NCBI GenBank assembly: GCA_965203535.1
Contig: OZ241897.1
Span: forward strand, 3,906,001-3,970,000
Direction: 5' to 3'
Length of the DNA stretch: 64,000 nucleotides
Origin: JAJDTT01 sp022827025
GTDB taxonomy: Bacteria > Acidobacteriota > UBA6911 > RPQK01 > JAJDTT01
The notes beneath the pieces are model-generated. The model worked only from the letters and a program-made list of their open reading frames with translations. It ran no database searches and was not told where the DNA came from. Below, piece after piece: positions 8,013-16,938 of the stretch. Each line of letters opens with the position of its first letter. Position 1 is the first letter of the stretch. Position numbers and translations under genes: made by a program.

Positions 8013-10115
8013 ATGAGAGTATTCGGGCTGCTGGCGCTTTGGCTGACGACTGCCCCGCTGTCGGCGGCCACGCCCGGTTTCGGCCAGACGCCGGCTGTTC
8101 CGGAACGCAATCTCAGCTACGAGATCCAGGCCAGGCTGGATCCGGCCGCCAAGACGGTTGAGGCCCAGCAGGTCCTGAACTGGCGAAACTCCTCGGCCAC
8201 GCCCGTCCGGGAGTTCCACTTTCACCTCTATCTGAACGCCTTCCGGAACAACCGGTCCACCATGATGTGGGAGCTGGCGTTCGCCCCCTTCTGGAGGGAC
8301 AAGGACCCGATCCCCGAGGACTACTGGGGTTTCATCGACGTCGACTCCATCCAGGTCGAGGCGGACGGACCCGAGGGCCCCACCCGCGTGGTGAAACGCC
8401 GCTTCATCCATCCCGACGACGACAACGCCGAGGACCGGACGGTCCTCCAGGTGGAGCTGGACCGGCCTCTTGCCCCCGGCGGGCAGGTGCGCTTCCAAAT
8501 CGAGTTCACATCCAAGCTGCCCCGGGGCGCCCGCAGGACCGGCTGGGTGGAGGACTACTACTTCGTGGCCCAGTGGTTTCCCAAGCTGGGGGTCTTCGCC
8601 GACGGCGCCTGGTATTGCCACCAATATCATCGCCACTCCGAGTACTTCGCCGACTTCGGGGACTATGAGGTGAGCCTGACGGTCCCGTCGGACATGGTGG
8701 TGGGGGCCACCGGACGCCTGGTCGCCGAGACCGACAATGGGGACGGAACCCACACGCACCGGTTCCAACAGGAAGCCGTGCATGACTTCACCTGGGTGGC
8801 CAGCACCCGGCTGATGCCCCGGACCCGGAGGTTCGAACATCCCGGCCTTCCTCCCGTCGACATGCGGCTGCTTCTGCTGGAGGAGCATGAGCACCTGGAG
8901 GAGCGGTACTTCCGGGCCATGGAGCATTCCCTGCGCCTTTTCGGGACCTGGTTCGGACCCTATCCCTACTCGATCCTCACCCTGGTCGATCCTCCCTACA
9001 ACAGCCGCACCGGGGGAATGGAGTACCCGACTCTCGTGACCGGGAGGACCGGCTTCTGGTCGCCCCCGGAGACGCTCTCGCCCGAAGGGGTCACCATCCA
9101 TGAAGTGGCCCACCAGTGGTGGTACGGCCTGGTGGCCAGCAACGAGGCCGAGGAGGCCTGGCTGGACGAAGGGATCACCTCCTGGGCCACGGACCGGGCC
9201 ACACGGGAAGCCTATGCACCCAGGGTCCACGTGGAGTGGCTCCTGGGAGAGATCCCCCTCTCGTTTCCCTCGGTGACCCGCCCGTTCGAGACCCGGAACC
9301 TGGCCTGGGTGCGCCGCGGCGGACGCCTGGACGTCATGACGCGCAACTCCTGGAGTTTCCGGAACCGGCGCAGCTATTTCGTCAATGCCTACGCCAAGCC
9401 CGATATGGTGTTGTGGACCCTGGAACGGTACCTGGGCACCGAGGTCATGCTGCGGGCGATCCGGACCTACTTCGAGCGCTATCGCTACCGTCATCCCACG
9501 ACCGAGGACTTCGTGCGGACGGTCGGCGAGGTGGCCGGCGAGGACCTGGATTGGTTCTTCCGGGAGACGATCCACAGCGCCGAGACGGTCGACTACGCGG
9601 TGACCGAAGCCCGGTCCATCAGGATTCCGGACCTGAAGGGAGTCCCTCCGGGCGAAGCCGAGACCGCTGAGGAACTGACCGTCGCGGAAGGTGGTGAGAC
9701 TTCTGAGCCGGCGGATCCGGCTGTGGATCAGGAACCGGAAGCCGCCGAAGATGTCTCGAACAAGGAGGAGACCGGCTCAAAGAAGGTCTACTGGAGCCGC
9801 GTCGTGGTGACCCGGCTGCAGGGGGGGCGGTTCCCCGTGGACGTGGTCATGGAATTCGAGGACGGGAAACGGTTCCGCCGCCTCTGGGACGGGCAGTACC
9901 GGTGGGTCCGGTACGAGTTCAAGCGGCCGTCACGGCTCAAGTCGGCCGTGGTCGATCCCGGCCGGAAGCTGCTTCTGGACATCAATCCCACCAACAACAG
10001 CCGACTGGTGAAGCCGCCGTCAAGTGGCAGGCCCTCCCTGGCCACGCGGAAGTGGACCGCAAAGTGGCTGTTCTGGTTGCAGAACCTGATGGAAATCGTC
10101 GCTCTGATCTCATGA
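8013..10115 (+). CDS. M1-family zinc metallopeptidase, secreted
   Basis: This 700-residue exported protein has a signal peptide (MRVFGLLALWLTTAPLSA). The gluzincin site HEVAH is at 363-367, followed by the third zinc ligand in the segment NEAEEAWLDEG. A GGMEYP segment before it corresponds to the GAMEN-type substrate-binding loop. M1 enzymes release N-terminal residues from peptides. A low-complexity acidic insert (about residues 540-590, rich in Glu, Ala and Thr) precedes a C-terminal beta domain. The gene overlaps its successor in an ATGA junction at 10112, implying translational coupling. Confidence 0.9.
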   Translation: MRVFGLLALWLTTAPLSAATPGFGQTPAVPERNLSYEIQARLDPAAKTVEAQQVLNWRNSSATPVREFHFHLYLNAFRNNRSTMMWELAFAPFWRDKDPIPEDYWGFIDVDSIQVEADGPEGPTRVVKRRFIHPDDDNAEDRTVLQVELDRPLAPGGQVRFQIEFTSKLPRGARRTGWVEDYYFVAQWFPKLGVFADGAWYCHQYHRHSEYFADFGDYEVSLTVPSDMVVGATGRLVAETDNGDGTHTHRFQQEAVHDFTWVASTRLMPRTRRFEHPGLPPVDMRLLLLEEHEHLEERYFRAMEHSLRLFGTWFGPYPYSILTLVDPPYNSRTGGMEYPTLVTGRTGFWSPPETLSPEGVTIHEVAHQWWYGLVASNEAEEAWLDEGITSWATDRATREAYAPRVHVEWLLGEIPLSFPSVTRPFETRNLAWVRRGGRLDVMTRNSWSFRNRRSYFVNAYAKPDMVLWTLERYLGTEVMLRAIRTYFERYRYRHPTTEDFVRTVGEVAGEDLDWFFRETIHSAETVDYAVTEARSIRIPDLKGVPPGEAETAEELTVAEGGETSEPADPAVDQEPEAAEDVSNKEETGSKKVYWSRVVVTRLQGGRFPVDVVMEFEDGKRFRRLWDGQYRWVRYEFKRPSRLKSAVVDPGRKLLLDINPTNNSRLVKPPSSGRPSLATRKWTAKWLFWLQNLMEIVALIS

Positions 10116-11173
10116 ACCTCACCGGCTGCGTGGCTCGGGGTTGGCGGAATCTGCCGGCCCACAAGAAGTCGATCCTCTATCTCTACCTGGTGGTCCTGGC
10201 ATCGGCGTCCCTCCTGCTCCTCCCCTTCATGGAGACCTTCGAGTCGTCCCTGGGCGCCGGCGTCTATCGGGAACGGCTGGTGACGGCTCTGGACTACGAC
10301 TGGTACCAGCTCTTCCGGGACCGGGCCCGGGGAGTGGCGGAGAGCTTCGGTCCGTGGGTCCTGGGGGCCGGACCCTTCCTCCACACCCTGGAGGTTCTGC
10401 TGGAAGACGGCTTCGGCAAGTTGCCGCCGGCGGTTCTCGGGGCCGTTGCCATCTATCTTCTGCTGCACGTCTTCGTGCTCTCGGCGGCGGTCAGCTCCCT
10501 TCACCTGCGCCCCGGCGGAGGCAGCACCCGGCAGTTTCTCCGCAACGGAGCCGAGTTCTTCGGCCGGTTCCTGAGGTTGAGCGTGCTGGCCCTGCTTCTC
10601 TACTGGTGTCTGAGGCAGGCGCTGACCCCCGTGGACGGGTGGGTCGACTCGATGTCCGCCGCCGCCGCGACCGAGGTCACAGGTTTCTACCTCAGTCTGG
10701 CGCGTTATCTCCTGATTCTGGTCCTGATTCTGGGCATGGACCTGGTCCTGGACTACGCTCGAATCAAGGTCGTCCTGGAAGACCGCACCAGCATCCTGTT
10801 GGCGGTCGTGGCCGCGGCCGGGTTCGTCAAGAGGAACTTCCTGGGCGCCACCGGCCTCTATCTGCTCCTGGCCTGTTTCACGCTGGTCTGGGCCGGCCTG
10901 TACCTGGGCGTCGATACCCTGGCCGGTGACGATTCCTGGGGAGGAATCCTCGTGCTGTTCGTGGTGCAGCAGATCCACATGCTGGGCAGAATGGCCCTCA
11001 AGCTCCTGGGCTTCGGCGCCCAGATCCAGTTCGTCAAGAGCCGCGACCCCTGGTTCCGCGACCGCGATCCCTCAGAAGGGGGACCAGGAGGAGGGACTTT
11101 CCTGTCCCCCCGAGCGGAAGCGGCATCCCCATCATCCACAACTCCGCCAGCAGCACCCGGGGAATCGCCATGA
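10112..11173 (+). CDS. Polytopic membrane protein of unknown function
   Basis: The ATG at 10112 overlaps the TGA of the M1 gene. The encoded 353 residues contain about six hydrophobic segments (for example ILYLYLVVLASASLLLLPF and ILVLILGMDLVLDY), so an integral inner-membrane protein is clear, but I do not recognise the family. The last 35 or so residues are Gly/Pro/Ser-rich and coincide with a hairpin resembling the genome's dispersed repeats (11093-11108), so the C-terminus may have been extended by repeat insertion. Its TGA overlaps the next ATG at 11170. Confidence 0.75.
   Translation: MNLTGCVARGWRNLPAHKKSILYLYLVVLASASLLLLPFMETFESSLGAGVYRERLVTALDYDWYQLFRDRARGVAESFGPWVLGAGPFLHTLEVLLEDGFGKLPPAVLGAVAIYLLLHVFVLSAAVSSLHLRPGGGSTRQFLRNGAEFFGRFLRLSVLALLLYWCLRQALTPVDGWVDSMSAAAATEVTGFYLSLARYLLILVLILGMDLVLDYARIKVVLEDRTSILLAVVAAAGFVKRNFLGATGLYLLLACFTLVWAGLYLGVDTLAGDDSWGGILVLFVVQQIHMLGRMALKLLGFGAQIQFVKSRDPWFRDRDPSEGGPGGGTFLSPRAEAASPSSTTPPAAPGESP
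11073..11110 (+). repeat. Repeat-like hairpin fragment inside the 3' end of a coding sequence
   Basis: The bases CTCAGAAGGGGGACC followed by the hairpin GGGAC-TTTCCT-GTCCC (11093-11108) resemble the end and the hairpins of the 197-bp repeat family. The fragment lies within the last codons of the preceding membrane-protein gene. The match is short, so the relationship is suggestive only. Confidence 0.35.
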
Positions 11174-12945
11174 TCAAGCGTCTCCAATGGTCATTCCTCG
11201 CTCTCCTCCTTCTCACCGGCGCCGCCGGCGCCCGGGACGAAGGACGGCTCCTGGAACACCTGCGCTATCTCGCCTCCGACGAGCTGCAGGGCCGGGGCAA
11301 CGGGTCGCCCGGCCTGGAGCAGGCGGCGCGCTACATAGCGGAGGAATATCGCCGGACCGGCCTGGAGCCGGTCGGGTCCGACGGTACCTACTTCCAGGCC
11401 TTCACCATCACCACGGGTCAGAACCTGGGTCCAAACAACCGCTTGGCGATCCGGGGGCCCGAGAACGCTCGAGAGTTCTCATTCGGCTCCGAGTACAGGC
11501 TGCTGACCTTCGGTCCGAATCCAAACGTCTCCGGAAAACTCTTCTTCGCCGGTTTCGGAATCACGTCGCACGAACACGGGTACGACGACTACGGCGACTG
11601 GGACGTTCGAGGCCGGGTGATCCTGGCGTTCGAGCACGAACCCCAGGAACGATTGGCCTCCAGCCCGTTTCATGGCAAGAACCTGACGTCCTATTCGACG
11701 GTGACCCACAAGGCGCTCAACGCCGCGAGCCGCGGCGCCGCGGCGCTGATTCTGATTCCCGATCGATTCAACCATCCCAAGCGACGCTCCCGGCAGGCCC
11801 CGCAATTCGAGAGGGTGGCCAATATGGGAATCCCCACCGTTCGTCTGAACGGGCGTTTGGGCGAACGCCTGCTCCGGGAGGCAGGACGGGATCCGTCCGA
11901 GATCGACCGCTGGATCCACCATCACCTCACGCCCTACTCGTTCCCCATGGACGGAGTTTCCGTCCGTCTGGACGTGGACGTGGTCCCGATCCGTCACCAG
12001 GTCAGGAACGTGGTAGGCGCCCTGCCCGGCGACTCGGAGGAAGCCGTGGTGATCGGCGCGCACTATGACCACTTGGGTTTCGGCGACGAGTCCTCCCTGG
12101 CGGAACACCACTTGGGACAGATCCACAACGGAGCGGACGACAACGCTTCCGGCGTGGCCGCGCTATTGATCCTGGCCCGGGACCTGTCGGCGGCCCGGCC
12201 CGGCCGCACCGTCGTTTTCGCCGCTTTTGCAGCCGAGGAGCTGGGACTGCTGGGCTCCCGCCACTATGTGCGGCATCCGCCATTGCCGCTGGAGCGAACC
12301 GTGGCCATGGTGAACCTGGACATGATCGGCCGCAGCGACGGCGACGTCCTGATTGGTGGAGTGGGCACGGCAAAGGAGTTCCGGGACCTGCTCCACGAGG
12401 TGGAGGCGAACACACCGCTGACCTTCAACTATGCCAGCACCCCCCGGGGCTCGAGTGACCATCTGCCGTTCGCCGCGGCGGGAGTCCCGGTCCTCTTCTT
12501 CTTTACCGGCCTGCATCCCGACTACCACAAGCCGTCCGACGACTGGGAGAAGATCGACCTGGTCCGGACCTGGCAGGTGGTGGAGGCGGTGCGTCAGACG
12601 GTGGACCGGCTGAACCGCCTGGAGAGCCGGCCCCGGTATGTGGACCTCCGCCACGGGAGGACGCCGCTTGACGACCGGCCCTGGCTGGGAATCGCGCCCG
12701 ACATGAGTTGGACGCTGGGGGGCGTCCGGATCGCGCAGGTCTTGAGCTGGAGTCCCGCCGCCGCCGCGGGAGTCCAGGAAAAGGACGTGCTCGTGGAATT
12801 CGGCGGGCGGGTGATACGCAATCTCCGGGACCTTCGAAACCTGCTCCGGTCTCGCAAACCGGGAGACCAGGTCAAGATCCTGGTCCTGAGGCAGGGGCAA
12901 CTCGTCGAGATGACCGCCCGGCTCGATCGGCGGTCCGCGCAGTAG
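11170..12945 (+). CDS. M28-family aminopeptidase with PA and PDZ domains, secreted
   Basis: This 591-residue protein has a signal peptide (MIKRLQWSFLALLLLTGAAGA). A protease-associated insert (about 110-230) precedes the M28 co-catalytic zinc core: H298-Y-D300 in AHYDHLGFG, D321 in NGADDNASGVAAL, and the Glu pair in FAAEELGLLGSRHY near 355. A C-terminal PDZ domain (about 500-585, with the core AQVLSWSPAAAAGVQEKDVL) follows. The enzyme should trim peptides in the periplasm or outside the cell. It forms an overlapping trio with the M1 peptidase and the membrane protein. Confidence 0.92.
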   Translation: MIKRLQWSFLALLLLTGAAGARDEGRLLEHLRYLASDELQGRGNGSPGLEQAARYIAEEYRRTGLEPVGSDGTYFQAFTITTGQNLGPNNRLAIRGPENAREFSFGSEYRLLTFGPNPNVSGKLFFAGFGITSHEHGYDDYGDWDVRGRVILAFEHEPQERLASSPFHGKNLTSYSTVTHKALNAASRGAAALILIPDRFNHPKRRSRQAPQFERVANMGIPTVRLNGRLGERLLREAGRDPSEIDRWIHHHLTPYSFPMDGVSVRLDVDVVPIRHQVRNVVGALPGDSEEAVVIGAHYDHLGFGDESSLAEHHLGQIHNGADDNASGVAALLILARDLSAARPGRTVVFAAFAAEELGLLGSRHYVRHPPLPLERTVAMVNLDMIGRSDGDVLIGGVGTAKEFRDLLHEVEANTPLTFNYASTPRGSSDHLPFAAAGVPVLFFFTGLHPDYHKPSDDWEKIDLVRTWQVVEAVRQTVDRLNRLESRPRYVDLRHGRTPLDDRPWLGIAPDMSWTLGGVRIAQVLSWSPAAAAGVQEKDVLVEFGGRVIRNLRDLRNLLRSRKPGDQVKILVLRQGQLVEMTARLDRRSAQ

Positions 12946-12971
12946 GGACCCGGTTGGAAGCGCAGATTTCG

Positions 12972-13020
12972 CTAAACCATCCCGCTTACGGCGGCCTTCA
13001 CCCCGGCGTTCGTGAACGCC
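12972..13020. repeat. Hairpin cluster between convergent genes
   Basis: Between the M28 stop and the carbonic anhydrase stop are stacked small hairpins: a CCGC-TTAC-GGCGG stem and GGCGTT-CGTG-AACGCC (13005-13020). The convergent context fits a bidirectional transcription stop, but no T tract is present. They also resemble the dispersed palindromes of this genome. Confidence 0.4.
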
Positions 13021-13027
13021 CGGGTCG

Positions 13028-13711
13028 TCATCCACATTCCAGGACACGTTTGCCGAGCGGCTGCACGGGCCGGAAGTTGTCCGGATAGATGGCGCCGAAC
13101 GCGGCGATCTGCTCCGGCGACATCGTAAGCGGCTCGGTCAGGACGATCCAATTGACACCCTCGGTGCAGGGTGGAGTCGTGAGCGATCCCCGGTAGCGCC
13201 ACGTGGTTCGGGTGGCCGGCAGCAACGACGCCGGGTCGAGTTCGCCCGGTACCACGCGCGGCGCCGCAGGATCGGGTGGAAGGTGCGCCCAGACCGGCGC
13301 CAGAGCGTCGTTTGCCTGTCCTTCTTCAAACAGAACTCCGACCACCGCAAGCGAGCCGCCATCGTTCCGATGCACCAGGTGCATCTCCAGCGGCAACTGA
13401 ATGCCGTCAACCGTATGCTCGCTGGCATGGTGGAAGTGAAACTGCAGCAGGTCGAAGCGTACCCCGGTGAGGACGATGGCGTTGCCGGGGTCCGGGTTCA
13501 CCTGAATCGTGTGCCCGTTGTTCTCGACGGCGATCCGGGTCCGCTGGTATTCGAACTCGATCGCGAGCGGATCGGCGTTCCGGCCGGCGGACAGATCGAT
13601 GGGAGACTGCTCCTCGCCCATGGCGCACGCGCTGAAGGCTGGGTCGAGCGTCCCCCAATGGGCCGGGCCGTTGTGCGGCTCATACCCCCATGACGGCCCG
13701 GTATGCTGCAT
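13028..13711 (-). CDS. Alpha-class carbonic anhydrase
   Basis: This enzyme hydrates CO2 to bicarbonate with a His3-Zn site. The 227 residues contain the alpha-CA signatures: WGYEPHNGPAHW, EEQSPIDL, the zinc ligands H92 and H94 in FHFHHASEH and H111 in EMHLVH, and the C-terminal SLTTPPCTEGVNW. Alpha-CAs of bacteria are normally periplasmic, but the only usable ATG (13711) starts directly at the mature domain with no signal peptide. Either the protein is cytoplasmic or the true start is missed. It lies 19 bp after the bactofilin stop. Confidence 0.92.
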   Translation of the reverse strand: MQHTGPSWGYEPHNGPAHWGTLDPAFSACAMGEEQSPIDLSAGRNADPLAIEFEYQRTRIAVENNGHTIQVNPDPGNAIVLTGVRFDLLQFHFHHASEHTVDGIQLPLEMHLVHRNDGGSLAVVGVLFEEGQANDALAPVWAHLPPDPAAPRVVPGELDPASLLPATRTTWRYRGSLTTPPCTEGVNWIVLTEPLTMSPEQIAAFGAIYPDNFRPVQPLGKRVLECG

Positions 13712-13730
13712 AGCCCAAATGTCGAACCGG

Positions 13731-14159
13731 TTATTCCGCGGAATCCTGCGTGCGGTCGCCCATGTCGACGGTGCCTTTGAAATTGCAACCCTCTTCCAGG
13801 ACGACTTGGGGAGCGATCAGCTTGCCGCGGACGCGTCCGGTTTGACTCAGGAGGATCTGTTCTTCTCCCCGAAGGAGCCCGTCTACAAAACCGTCAACCT
13901 GAATCGCCTTGGCCAACAGGTCGGCCTTGATCCGGCCTTCCTTCCCCACAGTGATGTTGCACCCGGTCAGCGAAATCTGTCCTTCGATACGACCCTTGAT
14001 GACCACATCCTGGGTTCCGCTCACCTCTCCCCTGATGGTGATGCTGGAGCCGATGACGGATCGGTCCCCGTTCAGCCCTCCGGCGTCCTGCTGGGTAGAG
14101 ACTCGAGGGAAAGTCCCTCGGGACGCTGTCGATGGTTCCGGCGAATCTTTTTCCCACAT
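13731..14159 (-). CDS. Bactofilin-family polymer-forming cytoskeletal protein
   Basis: The 142-residue protein has a disordered N-terminus followed by the right-handed beta-helix repeats of bactofilins (for example GSSITIRGEVSGTQDVVIKG, then GNITVGKEGRIKADL-like and GRVRGKLIAPQVVLEEG turns). Bactofilins polymerise without nucleotides at the membrane and often organise peptidoglycan enzymes. It is probably cotranscribed with the carbonic anhydrase gene. Confidence 0.9.
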   Translation of the reverse strand: MWEKDSPEPSTASRGTFPRVSTQQDAGGLNGDRSVIGSSITIRGEVSGTQDVVIKGRIEGQISLTGCNITVGKEGRIKADLLAKAIQVDGFVDGLLRGEEQILLSQTGRVRGKLIAPQVVLEEGCNFKGTVDMGDRTQDSAE

Positions 14160-14451
14160 GTTGTACCCCCTTCGGCGAAAATCCCGACCAAGATAGACGA
14201 CATCCCTGTCATTGCCCGGAAGCCTCTCCTGCGCCGGACTGATTTTCCGCGCGGGTCCGAGTACCTGGAAACCTGGGCGTCCCTCGAGAAGGGGACAGTT
14301 CCCTGTTTTCTCCGTCTGGATTTCGCCTGTTCACTACGCACGTCGTTGCAGGAAGGATCATTCCCGCCATTTTTCGGAAGCGTTTGTGGAATGCGCCGCG
14401 TCGCAGGCCGGCGGCCCCTCCCGGAGCCTTCGCCCGGATCCGGGTCGGCTT
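14160..14451. other. Gene-free spacer with an imperfect hairpin
   Basis: This 292-bp spacer lies between two minus-strand genes. It contains an imperfect inverted repeat around 14289-14315 (GAGAAGGGGACAG against CCCTGTTTTCTC), which could be a terminator or a repeat remnant. I find no convincing ORF or promoter. Confidence 0.4.
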
Positions 14452-14976
14452 TCAGATAAAGATATCTTCGTCCGCGGTGTAGACGTCGGCCGGTCGCCGT
14501 TTCCGGCCGAACCACTTCTCGACAATCGACCGGCCTGCCCGGATCAGAGCCGAAATCTGCTGTGTCGGCGCCATGATGGTGCGATGGATGCGATAGGTTT
14601 CCGTGGAAATTCGATTCAGGGCTCTGTTCATCCGGGAGGCCGCTTCCCGGGCGCCTGCCCGCAATTTGTCCAGGCTCCGGGCGGCCTTCTCTTCGACCTC
14701 CCGGACCGAATCGCGCACGCTGTCCGAATGTCCGGTCGCTTCACTCGCCCAGCCGGACACTGTTTTCAGGACGGGAATCAACTCCTCCAATCCGTCGTCG
14801 GCCTGTTTGACTGCTTGCCGAAACCGCCGGGACGTCTGAGTCAGTTCCTGGCACAATGAGGCGAGACCGCGCAGAGTCGAGGCCAGCAGGACGCTGATGA
14901 AAAGGGTCTGGACGACGACCAGGACCGTCATGATGACGACACCGATCACTACCGGTTGGGAGAGTTCCGATCCCAT
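14452..14976 (-). CDS. Membrane-anchored coiled-coil protein (DUF948-like)
   Basis: One N-terminal transmembrane helix (VVIGVVIMTVLVVVQTLFIS) is followed by about 130 residues of predominantly charged helix with heptad character. This layout, and the short Arg/Lys-rich tail, resemble the DUF948 general-stress family, but I cannot confirm membership by motif alone. It is transcribed divergently from queG, with 95 bp between the two starts, and upstream of the bactofilin gene. Confidence 0.6.
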   Translation of the reverse strand: MGSELSQPVVIGVVIMTVLVVVQTLFISVLLASTLRGLASLCQELTQTSRRFRQAVKQADDGLEELIPVLKTVSGWASEATGHSDSVRDSVREVEEKAARSLDKLRAGAREAASRMNRALNRISTETYRIHRTIMAPTQQISALIRAGRSIVEKWFGRKRRPADVYTADEDIFI

Positions 14977-15071
14977 GCCGGGAAGAAAAGTATCACATGC
15001 CCCCGGGTGCGGGAAGAGTTGCCGGAGGACCCTTCACCGGGACGCGGCCGGTAGTTGAGGTCCGGACAACG

Positions 15072-16223
15072 ATGGAGCCGAATCGTCGCGCTCAGCTCAC
15101 GCGCAGGATCAAGAAGAGAGCCCGCCAACTGGGTTTTCATGCCGTCGGCGTCACGCCGGCGGACCCGGGACCCGACGACAAGCTCCGGATCTGGCTGGAG
15201 CTCGGTTTCCAGGGTTCCATGGCCTATCTGGAGCGCCAGGCCGAGAAGAGGCTCGATCCGGGCAAGGTGTTGCCGGGCGTCCGGTCCATGATCTGCGTCG
15301 CCCTGGCCTACCCGCATTCCCAGCCGTTGCCCTATGACGAGCCCGACCGGGGAGTCATCTCCAGATATGCCTCGGGGGACGACTACCACTCGGTCATGGC
15401 ATCCCGCATGGCGCGGCTCCTGGAGTCGGTCCGGGAGGAACTGCCGGGAGTCGGAGCCAGATTCTACGTCGACAGCGGTCCCGTGATGGACAAATACTGG
15501 GCAGCCCGCTCGGGCATCGGGTGGCTGGGGAAGCACACCAACCTCCTGGACCGGAAGCTGGGATCCTGGTTTTTTCTGGGCGAGATCCTGCTCGACGTGG
15601 AGTTGGACCATGACGAACCGGCCCTGGACCACTGCGGCTCCTGCACCCGCTGTATCGACGCCTGTCCCACGGACGCCATCGTCGAACCCTACCTGCTGGA
15701 CAGCCGCCGCTGCATTTCCTATCTGACCATCGAACTGAAGGAGGACATTCCCGAAGATCTGCGAGAGCCCATGGGCAACCTGGTCTTCGGGTGCGACATC
15801 TGCCAGGACGTCTGTCCTTGGAACCACCCGGTTCCCGATTCCGCTGTTCCTGAACTGGAGCCTCGTCCCGTCAACCGGTCGCCCGAACTCTGGGAGCTGG
15901 CCCAGTTGTCGCCGGACGAGTTTCGCGAACGGTTCAGCGGCAGCCCCGTCAAGCGGGCCAAGTGGCGCGGTTTCCTCCGCAACGTGGCCGTCGCCATGGG
16001 CAACTCCGGCGATCCCGGTGTGGCGCCGGAGTTGACGAATCTCCTGAACTCGGGGGATCCCATGATTCGGCGCCACGCGGGTTGGGCGCTGAAGCGGTTG
16101 GGCACGCGGGAGGCGTTGGAGGCGGTTCGCAGGCGTTGCTCAAAGGAGCCGGATTCTGTGACGAGAGCGGCGCTGCGAGAACTGCTCGGCGACGAGTCGG
16201 CGGGTCCGCCGGGGGTCAGTTGA
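15072..16223 (+). CDS. queG: Epoxyqueuosine reductase
   Basis: QueG carries out the last step of queuosine synthesis, reducing epoxyqueuosine in tRNA with cobalamin and two [4Fe-4S] clusters. The 383-residue protein has ferredoxin-type cysteines C188, C191, C194 and C198 (CGSCTRCIDAC) and C241, C244 and C248 (CDICQDVC). It also has the family segments YASGDDYH and SGIGWLGKHTNLL. The C-terminal ~60 residues form HEAT-like repeats, as in long QueG forms. The ATG at 15072 is chosen because upstream codons lack family similarity. Confidence 0.95.
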   Translation: MEPNRRAQLTRRIKKRARQLGFHAVGVTPADPGPDDKLRIWLELGFQGSMAYLERQAEKRLDPGKVLPGVRSMICVALAYPHSQPLPYDEPDRGVISRYASGDDYHSVMASRMARLLESVREELPGVGARFYVDSGPVMDKYWAARSGIGWLGKHTNLLDRKLGSWFFLGEILLDVELDHDEPALDHCGSCTRCIDACPTDAIVEPYLLDSRRCISYLTIELKEDIPEDLREPMGNLVFGCDICQDVCPWNHPVPDSAVPELEPRPVNRSPELWELAQLSPDEFRERFSGSPVKRAKWRGFLRNVAVAMGNSGDPGVAPELTNLLNSGDPMIRRHAGWALKRLGTREALEAVRRRCSKEPDSVTRAALRELLGDESAGPPGVS

Positions 16224-16686
16224 TCCGGGTCGAGGAGTGCTGTCCGACTCCGGCCGCGGCGGCGACCGGCGCCACCCGGCGCTCCAGGTCGGTCAGTTTC
16301 GCCCGGTTCGCCTCCAGCGTCTTGGGCCGGATGAGCTCGCCGACGAACTCGACGTGCATGGTCCAGGCCTGTTCCACCTGTCCGGTGTCCGGATTCCGGT
16401 ACCAGCCCGCCTCCCAGGTGCGCTTGTTGTTCAGTTCCCAGGTGATGATCTGCCCCGGCTGGTAGCTCACCCGGGTCGGAACGACGTCCAATTCCAGGAT
16501 CTGGTCGTCGGGGTCCAAGGGAAGGAGAACTGCGATGTTGGCATCGGGAATCCGGTTGCGGCACTCCGGGTCGGAGAACACGGGCAGGTCGGTGTAGAGG
16601 ACCCGATAGGGCACGACCGGCATCTGGTCGGTCTCTTCCGGACGCGCACCCAACCGGGCAGCCGTCCTTTCGGCTTCGTAGGACAT
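16216..16686 (-). CDS. Conserved hypothetical protein
   Basis: The 156-residue soluble protein starts at ATG 16686, which has a strong GGGAGG ribosome-binding site; an upstream in-frame ATG at 16725 lacks one. It is rich in aromatic and acidic residues (PGQIITWELNNKRTWEAGWYR) and looks like a compact alpha/beta or beta fold. I do not recognise it. It converges on queG with an 8-bp overlap of coding ends. Confidence 0.6.
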   Translation of the reverse strand: MSYEAERTAARLGARPEETDQMPVVPYRVLYTDLPVFSDPECRNRIPDANIAVLLPLDPDDQILELDVVPTRVSYQPGQIITWELNNKRTWEAGWYRNPDTGQVEQAWTMHVEFVGELIRPKTLEANRAKLTDLERRVAPVAAAAGVGQHSSTRIN

Positions 16687-16725
16687 TTCAGCAACCTCCC
16701 AGGCCGGCTTTCCCGGCGCCGGCAT

Positions 16726-16938
16726 GAACGCGGCGCCTGGGTCTGGCGCGATGGCCGCCGACCGAATCGGAGACGAATGATAGCAGAGGGGAACCGGGAA
16801 AGAGAAAAACGGAAAGAAAAAAGAGTGTGCGGGAGCGGGTTGGTCACATGGAGGTGAGAGAGTTGCCCCCGACCTGGCCAGTGAGAGAGTCGCCGGTCAA
16901 TGTAGAAACTGAGACATTCAACAACGGATCCGGACGGC
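16726..16938. other. Intergenic region with a 14-bp near-direct repeat
   Basis: Two copies of GTGAGAGAGT(T/C)GCC lie at 16854-16867 and 16881-16894. The second is followed by GGTCAATGTAGAAACTGAGACA, text typical of insertion-sequence ends. A decayed IS end is possible; nothing here codes for protein. Confidence 0.3.
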
